Source of the DNA: an uncultured bacterium
GTDB taxonomy: Bacteria > Bacillota > Clostridia > Oscillospirales > Oscillospiraceae
Assembly: GCA_947364395.1 (NCBI GenBank)
Contig: CANASS010000036.1
Coordinates: forward strand, 1-21,210
Direction: 5' to 3'
DNA: 21,210 bases
In this document: positions 1-6,983 of the stretch, in pieces
Layout: the number at the start of each line of letters is the position of its first letter
Position numbering within the stretch: position 1 is the stretch's first letter
Notes under the pieces: model-generated
Database searches by the model: none
Told to the model about the DNA's origin: nothing
What the model saw: only the letters and a program-made list of their open reading frames with translations
Program-made: the position numbers and the translations under genes

Positions 1-232
1 ACCCAGCTTAAAACTACTCTGGAATAACAGACACTCTGACAAGGTTTGGCACTCACGAACAGCGTCCGTATATTGGGAAAACAGTTCTTTCTGTACATCC
101 GTCATGGTAGCCTGAAGCTTTTCTTTGTTCTTGGTAATCAAGCGAAATATTTCTTTGTATTCCTTTACAAGCGAATGTGTCATACTCCGTTGGCTCAATA
201 TTACCATACCAAAATTCTTCCAAAAGCTTCAT
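1..232 (-). pseudogene. Frameshifted DUF6809-like small protein, cut by the window edge
   Basis: The gene starts at an ATG whose ATGA overlaps the stop of the upstream tnpV gene, so the two are translationally coupled. The first ~22 residues (MKLLEEFWYGNIEPTEYDT...) resemble the N-terminus of DUF6809-type short proteins found beside tnpV in clostridial mobile elements; this is from memory of the family. After the TGT codon the frame is lost. Reading on with one base fewer in the AAA run restores a natural-looking helical sequence (KEYKEIFRLITKNKEKL, then TMTDVQKELFSQYTD, then a SECLLFQSSFKLG segment) to the window edge. I infer a single-base insertion in a short homopolymer near position 166, either a real mutation or a sequencing error. 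The C-terminus lies outside the window. Function is unknown. Confidence 0.6.
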
Positions 233-606
233 ACTACATCCTCCCCATAGATCAGTTCCCGGAAGATGATTTTCTCTGCCCGGTTTCGGACGTTGTTCAT
301 CCGCCCAACCCACTCCATTTGGCGCTCAGCTTTGAGTTGCTCTGTCACACTCTCCTGTTCTGCCAGTTGTTTGACCAATTGGGAAAACATAGCTTCTGCC
401 TGGGTATCAACCTCAATCAAATGGTCATTCAACTTGCCACTGAGAAGCAGAGCGTTGTAGAGTGGCCCCCGCTGTGTTTTCAGGTAGTGCTTCCTACGCT
501 GCCCCCAGATACCAACAGGAGCGGTTTCAGGCAGAAACAAATCGGGCAGGAAATAATCGCCTTTCTTATGATAGGTACCGCCCAGTTTTTCAAATAATGA
601 CTTCAT
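229..606 (-). CDS. tnpV: TnpV family transposon-encoded protein
   Basis: This 125-residue protein has the TnpV signature order: MKSLFEKLGGTY at the start, a DYFLPDLFLPE segment, GIWGQRRKHYLK, then PLYNALLLSGKLNDHL, and a C-terminal MEWVGRMNNVRNRAEKII block. TnpV is an accessory gene of unknown biochemical role first named in Tn4451-type clostridial transposons. The start at 606 is preferred over the in-frame ATG at 681 because GGAGG lies 8 nt upstream and family members begin MKSLFEKLGG. A TATAAT box on the minus strand (696-701) lacks a good -35 but could drive the cassette. The base composition is more AT-rich than the flanking transfer genes, which suggests a separately acquired unit. The downstream DUF6809-like gene overlaps it by 4 nt. 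Confidence 0.88.
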   Translation of the reverse strand: MKSLFEKLGGTYHKKGDYFLPDLFLPETAPVGIWGQRRKHYLKTQRGPLYNALLLSGKLNDHLIEVDTQAEAMFSQLVKQLAEQESVTEQLKAERQMEWVGRMNNVRNRAEKIIFRELIYGEDVV

Positions 607-719
607 TGCAGATTCCTCCGTTTGTTCAGATTTTCTGCAATACACCGCATCGACTGTCTCTACTACATTTTTTGAAACCATCGTTACGGAACTTCATTAT
701 AGCGGACGCGCCCCTGGAT

Positions 720-1784
720 TTATGGGTCAAGTACCTCTTTGATCCCCGCCATGATGTAGTCGGCGCAAGGCAGGGCGATGGCGTTTCCCAGGGCCCGGTA
801 ACGCTGGCCCGGGCTGATCTCCTCCCCTTCCGCGCCGTATTTCGTCCACCCATCGGGCAGGCCCATCAACCTCTCACATTCCAGCTCCGAAGGGAACCGC
901 ACACAGCCGCCCAAAGGGTCGTCGGCAAAGTAGAACGCGAAGGGGTAGACCGTCCCGGCCAGCAGAGTGGGGAAAGGATCGTTCAGAAAGCCAAAGCTGT
1001 CCCGGAACTGGACGTGGTAGCGGTCATTGGCCGCCCCCCTCATTCGGAAAAGCTGGAAGGGCCGGACGATGGGTATACGCCCCCCTGTTTCAATAACAGG
1101 GCCTCGATGAACCTGGGCGGCGGGCACCCCGCCTTCTCCGCCAGCCGGAGATACTTGGAACATTGGGCGGGGCTTAAACAGTATTTCGTGAGCACGCCCC
1201 CCTCCAAAACCGGCCACGAGGAAGATACGCTGCCGTCGTGCCAGCCTGGGGACTGCCCAATATTGGGCGTCCATAAGCCGCCAGCACAGGTCAACCCCAG
1301 GGCCTCGCACCATTCCGGCGTTTGCCCACCGTCCAGAAGCAGGAATTGAAATTGTGGTATCTGTGAACGCCCGGAGCACTTCCGCATAGTCCAGCCGGTC
1401 ATTTGACGAAAGGCTTCCCATGACGTTCTCCCAAACAGCGATAGCTGGATATTGTCCGTCAGTAGCATCCCTCATTTCTTTTATGATTCTGATTGCGTGA
1501 TAAAATAAACTGGATTTTTCCCCGGCCAACCCTGTCCTGTTGCCAATTTGGGAGAGATTCTGACAGGGCAAGCCAAAGGTGAGCACATGGACGGGGGGTA
1601 TCTTCCCCCCGTCCAGTTTGGTGATGTCCCCTAAATGCTCCATGTCCGGGAAATGGCGCCGGGTGATGGAAATGGGGGCCTTTACGATCTCACTGGCCCA
1701 CACCGGCACGATCCCATTTCGGCGGGCCGCCAGCGGGAACACGCCGATCCCGTCAAATAAGCTCCCTAACGTGATTTCTCCCAT
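720..1784 (-). CDS. DNA (cytosine-5-)-methyltransferase
   Basis: A full-length 354-residue C5 methyltransferase. Motif I is SLFDGIGVFPLA near residue 8. The catalytic loop is FGLPCQNLSQIG with nucleophile Cys74. Motif VI is ENV at 119-121, motif VIII is RRQRIFLVA at 183-191, and motif X is RYRALGNAIA near 328-337. It methylates cytosine in a recognition site that cannot be read from sequence; the variable region lies between motifs VIII and IX (~190-290). No restriction endonuclease is seen beside it, so it is probably an orphan protecting the element in new hosts. The start ATG lacks a clear Shine-Dalgarno; a TTTTTTT run and a copy of the palindromic repeat lie immediately upstream, 28 nt from the end of virB4. 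A different true start cannot be excluded. Confidence 0.93.
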   Translation of the reverse strand: MGEITLGSLFDGIGVFPLAARRNGIVPVWASEIVKAPISITRRHFPDMEHLGDITKLDGGKIPPVHVLTFGLPCQNLSQIGNRTGLAGEKSSLFYHAIRIIKEMRDATDGQYPAIAVWENVMGSLSSNDRLDYAEVLRAFTDTTISIPASGRWANAGMVRGPGVDLCWRLMDAQYWAVPRLARRQRIFLVAGFGGGRAHEILFKPRPMFQVSPAGGEGGVPAAQVHRGPVIETGGRIPIVRPFQLFRMRGAANDRYHVQFRDSFGFLNDPFPTLLAGTVYPFAFYFADDPLGGCVRFPSELECERLMGLPDGWTKYGAEGEEISPGQRYRALGNAIALPCADYIMAGIKEVLDP

Positions 1785-1791
1785 GTCAAAA

Positions 1792-1820
1792 AAATGTGTC
1801 TCATGGTGAGATTTAATTCT
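1792..1820. repeat. Dispersed palindromic repeat, copy A (imperfect)
   Basis: AAATGTGTCTCA, spacer TGG, then TGAGATTTAATTC. The right arm is the variant also seen in copy C, so A and C form a subtype. The virB4 stop codon (1813-1815) lies inside the right arm, and the C5 methyltransferase begins 8 nt beyond the left arm. Confidence 0.75.
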
Positions 1821-4146
1821 CGCCGGGGGTGGTGGACAGGGTGCGGTAGAGCTCGGTGTCCCTGGGGATGGTGTTGGCGAAGGGCACCAGGGAGCCGCCC
1901 ATTTTCAGCAGGCCGTGGCCCGGCTCGGCGTTGGTGATGTAGCCCATCTGCGTGTCGGAGATATGCAGGAGCCGCCCCAGCTCGGCCCGGTCGGTGGCCG
2001 CCTGGTTGAACAGCAGCAGAAATTCGCTGTTCGCCAGCATGAGCCGGGCCGTTTCGGATTTCAAACATTCCTCCACGTTTTGGGTGGCGGCAGTCATGAT
2101 GCCCGCGTACTTGCGGAACCGCTTCCAGGCCCGGTAGAGAAATTCGCCGGAGTAGTGGTACTTGAAGTACAAATACACTTCATCCAGGAATACCCACGTG
2201 AATTTACCCCGCTTGCGGTTTTCCATTACCCGGTTCTGAATGGCCTCCAATGTCACCACCAGGGCGGTGGGGCGAAGCTGCTCCCCCATCTCATATAGGT
2301 CGAAGGTGACGATCCGATTGTTCATGTCCACGTTGCCGGGGTGGGCAAACACATTCAAGCTGCCCTCGGTGATCAGCTCGGCGGCCAGGGCAATTTCCCG
2401 GGCCTCCGGGTCCACCTGCCGCATGACCTCGTTGCGCCAGTCGGTGAGGAGGGGCATGGGGGCCTTGCCCCGGCTGTTGAAATAGTTTTGGTACACGTTG
2501 GCGGTGCAGCGGTCAATGATGGATTTATGGCTTCCGGACAGACGGCCCACCCCCATCTGCTGCTCCAAAATGCTGGTGATCAGCTCGGACTTCATGGCAA
2601 TGGGGTTTTCCCCGTCCACATAGTCCAGGGCGACCTCCAGGGGGTTGATGTGGTGGGGGCTGTTGGGGGAAATCTCCACCACCACCCCGCCCCGCGAACG
2701 GGTGATGGGGCCGTACTCTCGCTCGGCGTCGATGATGATCACCTCGTCGTTGGTGGACAGGATCACGTTGTCTATGGTGGACTTCATGCCCACCGACTTG
2801 CCGGAACCGGACACGCCCAGGTAGAAGGCGTGGGGGGAGATCAGCCGCTTGCGGTCACAGATCAGCAGGTTCTTGGAAATGGCGTTGATACCGTAGGACA
2901 GGCCGCCGGGGTCCTGGATCTCCTGGACGCGGAAGGGCATAAGGACGGCGGTGCTCTCGGTGGTCAGAGTGCGCATGGCCTTCACCCGGCGCAGGCCGTA
3001 GGGCAGGACGGTGTTCAAGCCGTCCTCCTGCTGGTAGCGCAGGACGGAGAATTGGCACAGGTGCTCCCGCCCGATGGCAAAGAGGGCGTCGGTGTCCACG
3101 TCGAGCTGTTCCAGGCTGTCCGCGATATGCACCAATGTCACCACGGCAAACATCATCCGCTGGTCCCGTTCGGTGAGGTCGGCCAGAAATTCCTTGGCCT
3201 CCCCCCGGAGCTGTTCCAGGTCATAGGGGACCGTGGCGGTGAAGTTGTTCTTGTCGTTCTGCCGCTGCTGCCAGCGGGTGATATCCGTCTCGATGCCCAT
3301 GATCCGGCTTTGAATTTCTCTCACGGCCTCGTCGGTGGGGATGGGCAGGATGTCGATGGACAGCATGAGGTTTCGGGGGAAGTCGGACAGGGCGGATATC
3401 ATGCTGTCCTTGATGTAGCTGGCGTAGTCCTTGAGGAACAGGACGCGGCCCACCTTGTCCCCCATCTCAAAATAGCTGGCCCGGAACCGCATACCGTCCG
3501 GGCAGATCAGGTCTTTGAAGTCCAGGCCCCGGCGGATGGCGGCGGTTTGGTCGAAGGTGAAATACTGTTCCTCGCCGGGGCGGAAAAAGTCGTGGAGGAT
3601 GCGGAGCCGGTCATGGTTGGGCACGGGCCGGGCCCCGCTGTCCAGCCGCCCGAAGCTCTTGGACAGGTTGGCGTCCACCCGCCGGAAATAGGCGCGGGAT
3701 TCCTCGATCTTCCGCTGGGGGATGGACAGGGTGATGTACTTCTCCTGGACCAAATTATTGCTCTCGGCGGCCCGCTGGGTGAGGATGCGGTTGGATTCCC
3801 TGCGGTACTCGTCCAGGCCGTCCCCCCGCTCCTTCATCAGAATGGAGCGTTCAAAGTCCACGGGGTTGAGGCGGCGGTTGATGATGGTGACTTTGGCGGC
3901 GGCGTCGGTGGGCAGGCTGTTGAGCACCCCGCCATAGGACAGGAAGATCCCCCGCTGGTCATCCTCGGAGGCGGCGGCGTAGTTCACGTCGGTGAACCGC
4001 CATGTCCGGCTGTGCTTCCGGCCCACCTGCCAGATGCCGTCCCCGTAGATGCGCTTGACGGGGATAGACTGCTGGACGCTGCGGGGGATGGTGAACTTGT
4101 CCCGTTCGCTCCTGTTGGCGGCGGCAAGGGCCTTAATCAAAATCAT
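1813..4146 (-). CDS. virB4: VirB4-family conjugation ATPase
   Basis: This is the ATPase that energises the type IV secretion channel at the inner face of the membrane. The 777-residue protein carries a Walker A motif GVSGSGKS at ~444-451, an EVIIIDAEREYGP segment at ~468-480, a Walker B-like WVFLDEVYLYF at ~651-661, and the conserved TAATQNVEE near 685-693. The start at 4146 is chosen because AAAGGGG lies just upstream; the in-frame extension further upstream reads as low-complexity sequence and overlaps prgI. The gene overlaps the 3' end of prgI by 14 nt, indicating coupled translation. Homologues in Tn1549-like elements are commonly followed by a peptidoglycan hydrolase gene, whereas here a methyltransferase follows. 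Confidence 0.95.
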   Translation of the reverse strand: MILIKALAAANRSERDKFTIPRSVQQSIPVKRIYGDGIWQVGRKHSRTWRFTDVNYAAASEDDQRGIFLSYGGVLNSLPTDAAAKVTIINRRLNPVDFERSILMKERGDGLDEYRRESNRILTQRAAESNNLVQEKYITLSIPQRKIEESRAYFRRVDANLSKSFGRLDSGARPVPNHDRLRILHDFFRPGEEQYFTFDQTAAIRRGLDFKDLICPDGMRFRASYFEMGDKVGRVLFLKDYASYIKDSMISALSDFPRNLMLSIDILPIPTDEAVREIQSRIMGIETDITRWQQRQNDKNNFTATVPYDLEQLRGEAKEFLADLTERDQRMMFAVVTLVHIADSLEQLDVDTDALFAIGREHLCQFSVLRYQQEDGLNTVLPYGLRRVKAMRTLTTESTAVLMPFRVQEIQDPGGLSYGINAISKNLLICDRKRLISPHAFYLGVSGSGKSVGMKSTIDNVILSTNDEVIIIDAEREYGPITRSRGGVVVEISPNSPHHINPLEVALDYVDGENPIAMKSELITSILEQQMGVGRLSGSHKSIIDRCTANVYQNYFNSRGKAPMPLLTDWRNEVMRQVDPEAREIALAAELITEGSLNVFAHPGNVDMNNRIVTFDLYEMGEQLRPTALVVTLEAIQNRVMENRKRGKFTWVFLDEVYLYFKYHYSGEFLYRAWKRFRKYAGIMTAATQNVEECLKSETARLMLANSEFLLLFNQAATDRAELGRLLHISDTQMGYITNAEPGHGLLKMGGSLVPFANTIPRDTELYRTLSTTPGEN

Positions 4147-4480
4147 CACGCCCCTTTCGGCGGAACAGGTCATAGTAGAAGTTCTCGGACATGAAGCGCC
4201 GCTCCCCGGCGCACAGGAATTCAGATTTGATGAAAGCCCACACAAACTGCTCCAGGGTCAGGCCGTTGTAGTGGAAGAACCCGGCCACGGCCACGGGCGC
4301 GGCGGCCAGGATGCACACCCAGCTCGCGGTCTCCTTGCCCAGCATGGGGCCCAGCAGCAGGTAAACGCCCACGGCCAGTCCCACCGCGAACAGGGCGCAG
4401 AAGAACTGCCGGGCGGACAGGCCGAAGAAAATGCTTTCCTTGTGCTGGCGTACTTCTTTGGGAATTTTGATTTCGATAAT
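4133..4480 (-). CDS. prgI: PrgI family conjugation membrane protein, ATT start
   Basis: PrgI is a small inner-membrane component of Gram-positive type IV secretion, normally encoded just before virB4 and thought to play the VirB3-like role. From the proposed start the 115-residue protein reads IIEIKIPKEVRQHKESIFFG, the typical PrgI N-terminus, followed by two hydrophobic segments (~30-48 and ~54-70), the second reaching HYNGLTLEQF, and ends with the basic FYYDLFRRKGRDDFD. An in-frame TGA lies two codons upstream of ATT, so no ATG, GTG or TTG is available before the conserved N-terminus; the first ATG, at 4384, would remove about 32 residues including the first membrane segment. A near-perfect Shine-Dalgarno supports ATT initiation. 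Confidence 0.85.
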   Translation of the reverse strand: MIEIKIPKEVRQHKESIFFGLSARQFFCALFAVGLAVGVYLLLGPMLGKETASWVCILAAAPVAVAGFFHYNGLTLEQFVWAFIKSEFLCAGERRFMSENFYYDLFRRKGRDDFD

Positions 4481-4490
4481 GGATCACCTC
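4481..4490 (-). promoter_or_regulatory. Extended Shine-Dalgarno of prgI
   Basis: GAGGTGATCC directly precedes the ATT codon and is complementary over ten bases to the usual 16S rRNA 3' end (GGATCACCTC). The GAGG core is 6 nt from ATT, ideal spacing. This site is the main reason for placing the prgI start at 4480. Confidence 0.7.
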
Positions 4491-4502
4491 AATTTTAGTG
4501 TA

Positions 4503-4544
4503 GTAAAACTTGTTGTTGAATTTTACAGCGGATTGGCGTATACT
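4503..4544 (+). promoter_or_regulatory. Promoter and possible operator of the toxin-antitoxin pair
   Basis: TTGAAT (4516-4521) and TATACT (4539-4544) are separated by 17 bp, a good sigma-A type promoter 26 bp before the antitoxin start. An inverted repeat GTAAAA (4503-4508) / TTTTAC (4521-4526) spans the -35 box and could bind the Phd/YefM antitoxin, as is usual for autoregulated pairs. The operator role is inference. Confidence 0.6.
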
Positions 4545-4569
4545 GTGAGATAGAAAGGGGTTGAATCGG

Positions 4570-4830
4570 ATGCCGAACATCAAACCTATCTCCGATCTGC
4601 GCAATTACAGCGAAGTGCTGCACGATGTAGCCGTGGGTTCCCCAGTCTTTCTGACAAAGAATGGCCGCGGCAAATATGCCATTTTGGATATCCAGGACTA
4701 CGAAAAAACCCAGGCCACGCTCAAACTGATGGGCGAGCTTGCCGTGGGGCGGAAGTCCGGGGAAACTGAGGGCTGGTTGACACCGGAAAATGTGCGGGCA
4801 CACTTTGAGGAACGGGCCCATGGGGAGTAA
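4570..4830 (+). CDS. Type II antitoxin, Phd/YefM family
   Basis: This 86-residue protein starts MPNIKPISDLRNYSEVL, the typical YefM/Phd N-terminus, followed by GSPVFLTKNGRGKYAILDIQDYEK, the conserved DNA-binding/dimer fold that ends in the ILDIxDYE strand and helix. The C-terminal half (from about residue 50) would wrap the toxin. The ATG at 4570 is preferred over TTG 4561 because AAAGGGG at 4554-4560 abuts the TTG but gives a 9-nt spacing to ATG. Its 3' end overlaps the toxin gene by 11 nt. The pair is on the plus strand inside a minus-strand transfer operon and has its own promoter, indicating an independently acquired module that could stabilise the element. Confidence 0.88.
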   Translation: MPNIKPISDLRNYSEVLHDVAVGSPVFLTKNGRGKYAILDIQDYEKTQATLKLMGELAVGRKSGETEGWLTPENVRAHFEERAHGE

Positions 4831-5152
4831 TATCCGCTATTCTACACAGGCGCTCCACGATTTGGACGATATTTGGGAGCACATTGCCCACGAACTGCAA
4901 AACCCGTCTGCCGCAAAGCGTGTGGTGGACAGGATCATGGACGCGGTGGATCAGTTGAAGATGTTCCCGGAGATGGGTTCTCCCCTGTCCGCGATTGCCG
5001 GGGAAAATGCTGGCTACCGTTTTCTCGTGAGCGGGAGCTACATGGTTTTCTACCGGCCCCATGGCGGGGATGTCTATGTGGATCGTGTACTATACGGCCG
5101 CCGGGACTATCTGCGTATCCTGTTCGGAACCATCCCTGGAGAAGATACATAG
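4820..5152 (+). CDS. RelE/ParE family toxin
   Basis: The 110-residue product has the RelE/ParE layout: RYSTQALHDLDDIWEHIA helix, AAKRVVDRIMDAVDQLKMFPEMGSPL helix-turn, then the YRFLVSGSYMVFYRPHGGDVYVDRVLYGRRDYLRIL strand bundle ending in the basic GRRDY segment. The family comprises ribosome-dependent mRNA interferases (RelE) and gyrase poisons (ParE); sequence alone does not settle which. IWEHIA and VLYGRRDYLRIL are closest in style to ParE/RelE-like toxins of Firmicutes. The ATG at 4820 is chosen because it overlaps the antitoxin end by 11 nt and family members begin a few residues before the RYSTQA strand. The gene ends facing the MT-A70 gene on the other strand. Confidence 0.88.
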   Translation: MGSNIRYSTQALHDLDDIWEHIAHELQNPSAAKRVVDRIMDAVDQLKMFPEMGSPLSAIAGENAGYRFLVSGSYMVFYRPHGGDVYVDRVLYGRRDYLRILFGTIPGEDT

Positions 5153-5158
5153 ACCGGC

Positions 5159-5187
5159 AAAAACCGCCAGCGAATATGCGGGCGGTT
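5159..5187 (-). terminator. Rho-independent terminator after the MT-A70 gene
   Basis: On the minus strand AACCGCC ... GGCGGTT forms a 7-bp stem (5162-5168 with 5181-5187) with a short loop, and the 3' arm runs into TTTTTGCC. It starts 3 nt after the MT-A70 stop codon. There is no T-run on the plus strand, so it terminates leftward transcripts. Confidence 0.6.
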
Positions 5188-5189
5188 AT

Positions 5190-5723
5190 CTATGTCTCTA
5201 CCCAGTCAATGGTGCTTTCCACTTCATTCCCCCACACGTCCCAGCCGGGGGCGGGGCGGCGGGCGAACAGCTCTACCTTGGGCACATCCCCCATCAGGGC
5301 CTCAATGCGGCGGCGGGCCTCGTCCGGCTTCCGGCTGTGCTCCTGGACGTGGGAGATGATGACTTGGTGGACGTTCCGGGCCCGCCGCTTGGGGCGACCC
5401 CTGGTCGCCAGAAGGCACAGCTCCGCGTTGGCCCTGGTCCAGTGGCCCGGCCCCCAAAATACCGTATTGGATTTCCGGCTCAGCTTCACCCAGACAAAGG
5501 CGGCGGTGACAAAGCGAAAGCCCCATGCCTCCATCACCCCCCACGCCTCATGGAGCATGGGCATGGTGATCCAGAGGAACAGGGCGCAATCCTCGGCGGC
5601 CAGCTCGGACACGGGCAGGGCCTTGATGTCCTCAATGGGCATGGTGGGGTAGTGCCGGTCCGCAGAGTGCCATGTGCCGTATTTCCATGGCGGGTCTGCG
5701 TAGATGATGTTGTATTTCCCTAT
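5190..5723 (-). CDS. MT-A70 family DNA adenine methyltransferase, ATA start
   Basis: A 177-residue N6-adenine methyltransferase of the MT-A70 type. The catalytic motif DPPW is at residues 10-13 within YNIIYADPPWKYG. ALFLWITMPMLHEAW and FRFVTAAFVWVKL follow, then FWGPGHWTRANAELCLLATRG, with the NAELCL target-binding block typical of phage and plasmid members, and a C-terminal VELFARRPAPGWDVWGNE. No ATG, GTG or TTG is in frame before DPPW near the trbL stop; the best candidate is ATA at 5723, which overlaps the trbL TAG (ATAG) in the way ATGA overlaps do, and GGAG lies 11 nt upstream. It probably modifies the element's DNA against host restriction. A terminator follows. Confidence 0.87.
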   Translation of the reverse strand: MGKYNIIYADPPWKYGTWHSADRHYPTMPIEDIKALPVSELAAEDCALFLWITMPMLHEAWGVMEAWGFRFVTAAFVWVKLSRKSNTVFWGPGHWTRANAELCLLATRGRPKRRARNVHQVIISHVQEHSRKPDEARRRIEALMGDVPKVELFARRPAPGWDVWGNEVESTIDWVET

Positions 5724-6568
5724 AGCCCCAACATCTCCTTTACCACCCTGTCGGCCCCCTTCACCAGCCCGGTCAAGATAAGCATATTGAAGATGAGTTG
5801 GCCGATGTACTGCCATGCCATGGTGACGGCGGGCAGGCTGGCGTCGGCGGCCGGGGTGCTGCTGGACAGGAACGCGGAATAGATCAGGCAGGCCAGCACG
5901 ATCACCGCCCCCTCCATGCACACGCCGATGTAGTTTTTGAGGAACGCTTTCCCGCTGGCGGCGGTGCCCTCCCCGGCGAAGGACGCCAGGGGGAGCGGGG
6001 CCAGGGCGGTGAACATATAGAGCCGGAAAAACCGCCCGTACACCGTCAGCAGAAGGATGAAGGACATGACGGTGATGAACAGACTGCCCAGCAGGGACAC
6101 CAGCCAGAGGGGTATGCTCTCCAGCAGGCCCAAGCCCTCGATGGCAGTCACGATCTCGCCGGGCAGGGTGGCCGCCGTGGACACCGAGCCGCCCATGCCG
6201 GACATGACGGTGGCGACCACGCCGCCGCACACGCTGAAAATGGCGGTCATGATCTCCATGCAGCTCCCCACGGCCACCTTTGCCAGCACGAAGCGGATGA
6301 AGTGGCGCAGGGCAAATTCCGGGCGCTGGAAGTCCCGGAAGCTGGCGGCGCTCTGGAACACGCCCATGGCGAAGAACAGCACCAGCAGGCCATAGCCGAT
6401 CCCCACCATGGCGTTGTGGATGCCGGTGATCATCGTCCAGATGTCCCCGCCTTTGAAGCTCTGCGGGGTCTGCGTCAGCAGGGCCCATATCTCGGACAAT
6501 TTGCCGTTCCAGTCCGTCAGCGCGTTTTCCAGGATATTGACGATCCAGTTGTCGCTAATGCAAATCAC
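5720..6568 (-). CDS. trbL: TrbL/VirB6-like polytopic conjugation protein
   Basis: This ~280-residue membrane protein has about six hydrophobic stretches (for example GIGYGLLVLFFAMGVF, LWLVSLLGSLFITVMSFILLLTVYG, MEGAVIVLACLIYSAFL, IFNMLILTGLV) and the TrbL-like block YGRFFRLYMFTALAPLPLASFAG. It would form the inner-membrane core of the conjugation channel. The 6568 coordinate is a GTG that sits inside the Shine-Dalgarno GGAGGTGAT; the more likely initiation codon is ATT at 6559 (reading SDNWIVNILENAL), 8 nt after GGAGG. It is preceded by palindrome B and overlaps the MT-A70 gene by 4 nt at its 3' end. Confidence 0.88.
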   Translation of the reverse strand: MICISDNWIVNILENALTDWNGKLSEIWALLTQTPQSFKGGDIWTMITGIHNAMVGIGYGLLVLFFAMGVFQSAASFRDFQRPEFALRHFIRFVLAKVAVGSCMEIMTAIFSVCGGVVATVMSGMGGSVSTAATLPGEIVTAIEGLGLLESIPLWLVSLLGSLFITVMSFILLLTVYGRFFRLYMFTALAPLPLASFAGEGTAASGKAFLKNYIGVCMEGAVIVLACLIYSAFLSSSTPAADASLPAVTMAWQYIGQLIFNMLILTGLVKGADRVVKEMLGL

Positions 6569-6575
6569 CTCCGCA

Positions 6576-6612
6576 CGGGGAATTGTGTCTCATGATGAGA
6601 CACAATTCCCCG
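6576..6612. repeat. Dispersed palindromic repeat, copy B (perfect)
   Basis: The arm GGGGAATTGTGTCTCA, spacer TGA, and the exact reverse complement, extended by one further C/G pair to 17-bp arms. It lies between the Maff2 stop (6630) and the trbL start. No T-run follows on either strand, so it is not a simple terminator. Confidence 0.9.
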
Positions 6613-6629
6613 GTTGATATTGGGCCGCC

Positions 6630-6983
6630 TCACAGCGCGCCGATGGTGGACAAGATCTCCTTGCTGAAGGCTATGATCAGCCCGCCGAACACGCACAGCA
6701 TACCCTGGCTGCGCTGGCTGGCGTCGTGGGACTGGATGCTCATGCCGAGCTGGACGATGCCCCAGCCCAGGATGATCACGCCGATGGCCTTGATGCAGGA
6801 GAAAATGAAGTCGGACAGATTGTTGACGATGGACAGGGGATCGCTGCCGCCGCCAGCGGCGGCGAAGGCCGGAAGGGTGGTCAGGGCCAGGGCCAGCACC
6901 AGGGCCGTCCACGCCGCCATATAGCGGCGGGCCTTGGCGCGGGAACGGATCAGGTCGTGGCTATGGTTACGGTCATTTTTCAT
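6630..6983 (-). CDS. Maff2 family membrane protein (pilin-like)
   Basis: A 117-residue protein with a basic N-terminus (MKNDRNHSHDLIRSRAKARR), a signal-like hydrophobic stretch ending TTLPAFAAAGGG, and two further membrane segments (FSCIKAIGVIILGWGIVQLGM and GMLCVFGGLIIAFSKEIL). This architecture and the position between virD4 and trbL match the Maff2 family of Gram-positive ICEs. Signal plus two membrane helices resembles VirB2-type pilins, so a role as a channel or pilus subunit is plausible but inferred. The ATG at 6983 has GGAGG 9 nt upstream and overlaps the end of virD4 by 11 nt, consistent with coupled translation. Confidence 0.85.
   Translation of the reverse strand: MKNDRNHSHDLIRSRAKARRYMAAWTALVLALALTTLPAFAAAGGGSDPLSIVNNLSDFIFSCIKAIGVIILGWGIVQLGMSIQSHDASQRSQGMLCVFGGLIIAFSKEILSTIGAL

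Noticed and set aside
46..597. 183-codon plus-strand open frame over tnpV
   Set aside because: The minus strand encodes clear TnpV and DUF6809-like sequence; this frame has no recognisable motif.
2341..4194. 617-codon plus-strand open frame opposite virB4
   Set aside because: It is rich in Gly, His, Val, Ala and Asp, has no domain, and mirrors virB4; GC-biased third positions keep the antisense frame open.
4492..4526. Minus-strand promoter TTCAAC-N17-TAAAAT before prgI
   Set aside because: The predicted start of transcription would fall inside the prgI ribosome-binding site, so it could not give a translatable message.
6576..6612. Palindrome B (and D) as rho-independent terminators
   Set aside because: No T-run follows on either strand, and transfer genes that should be co-transcribed lie on both sides.
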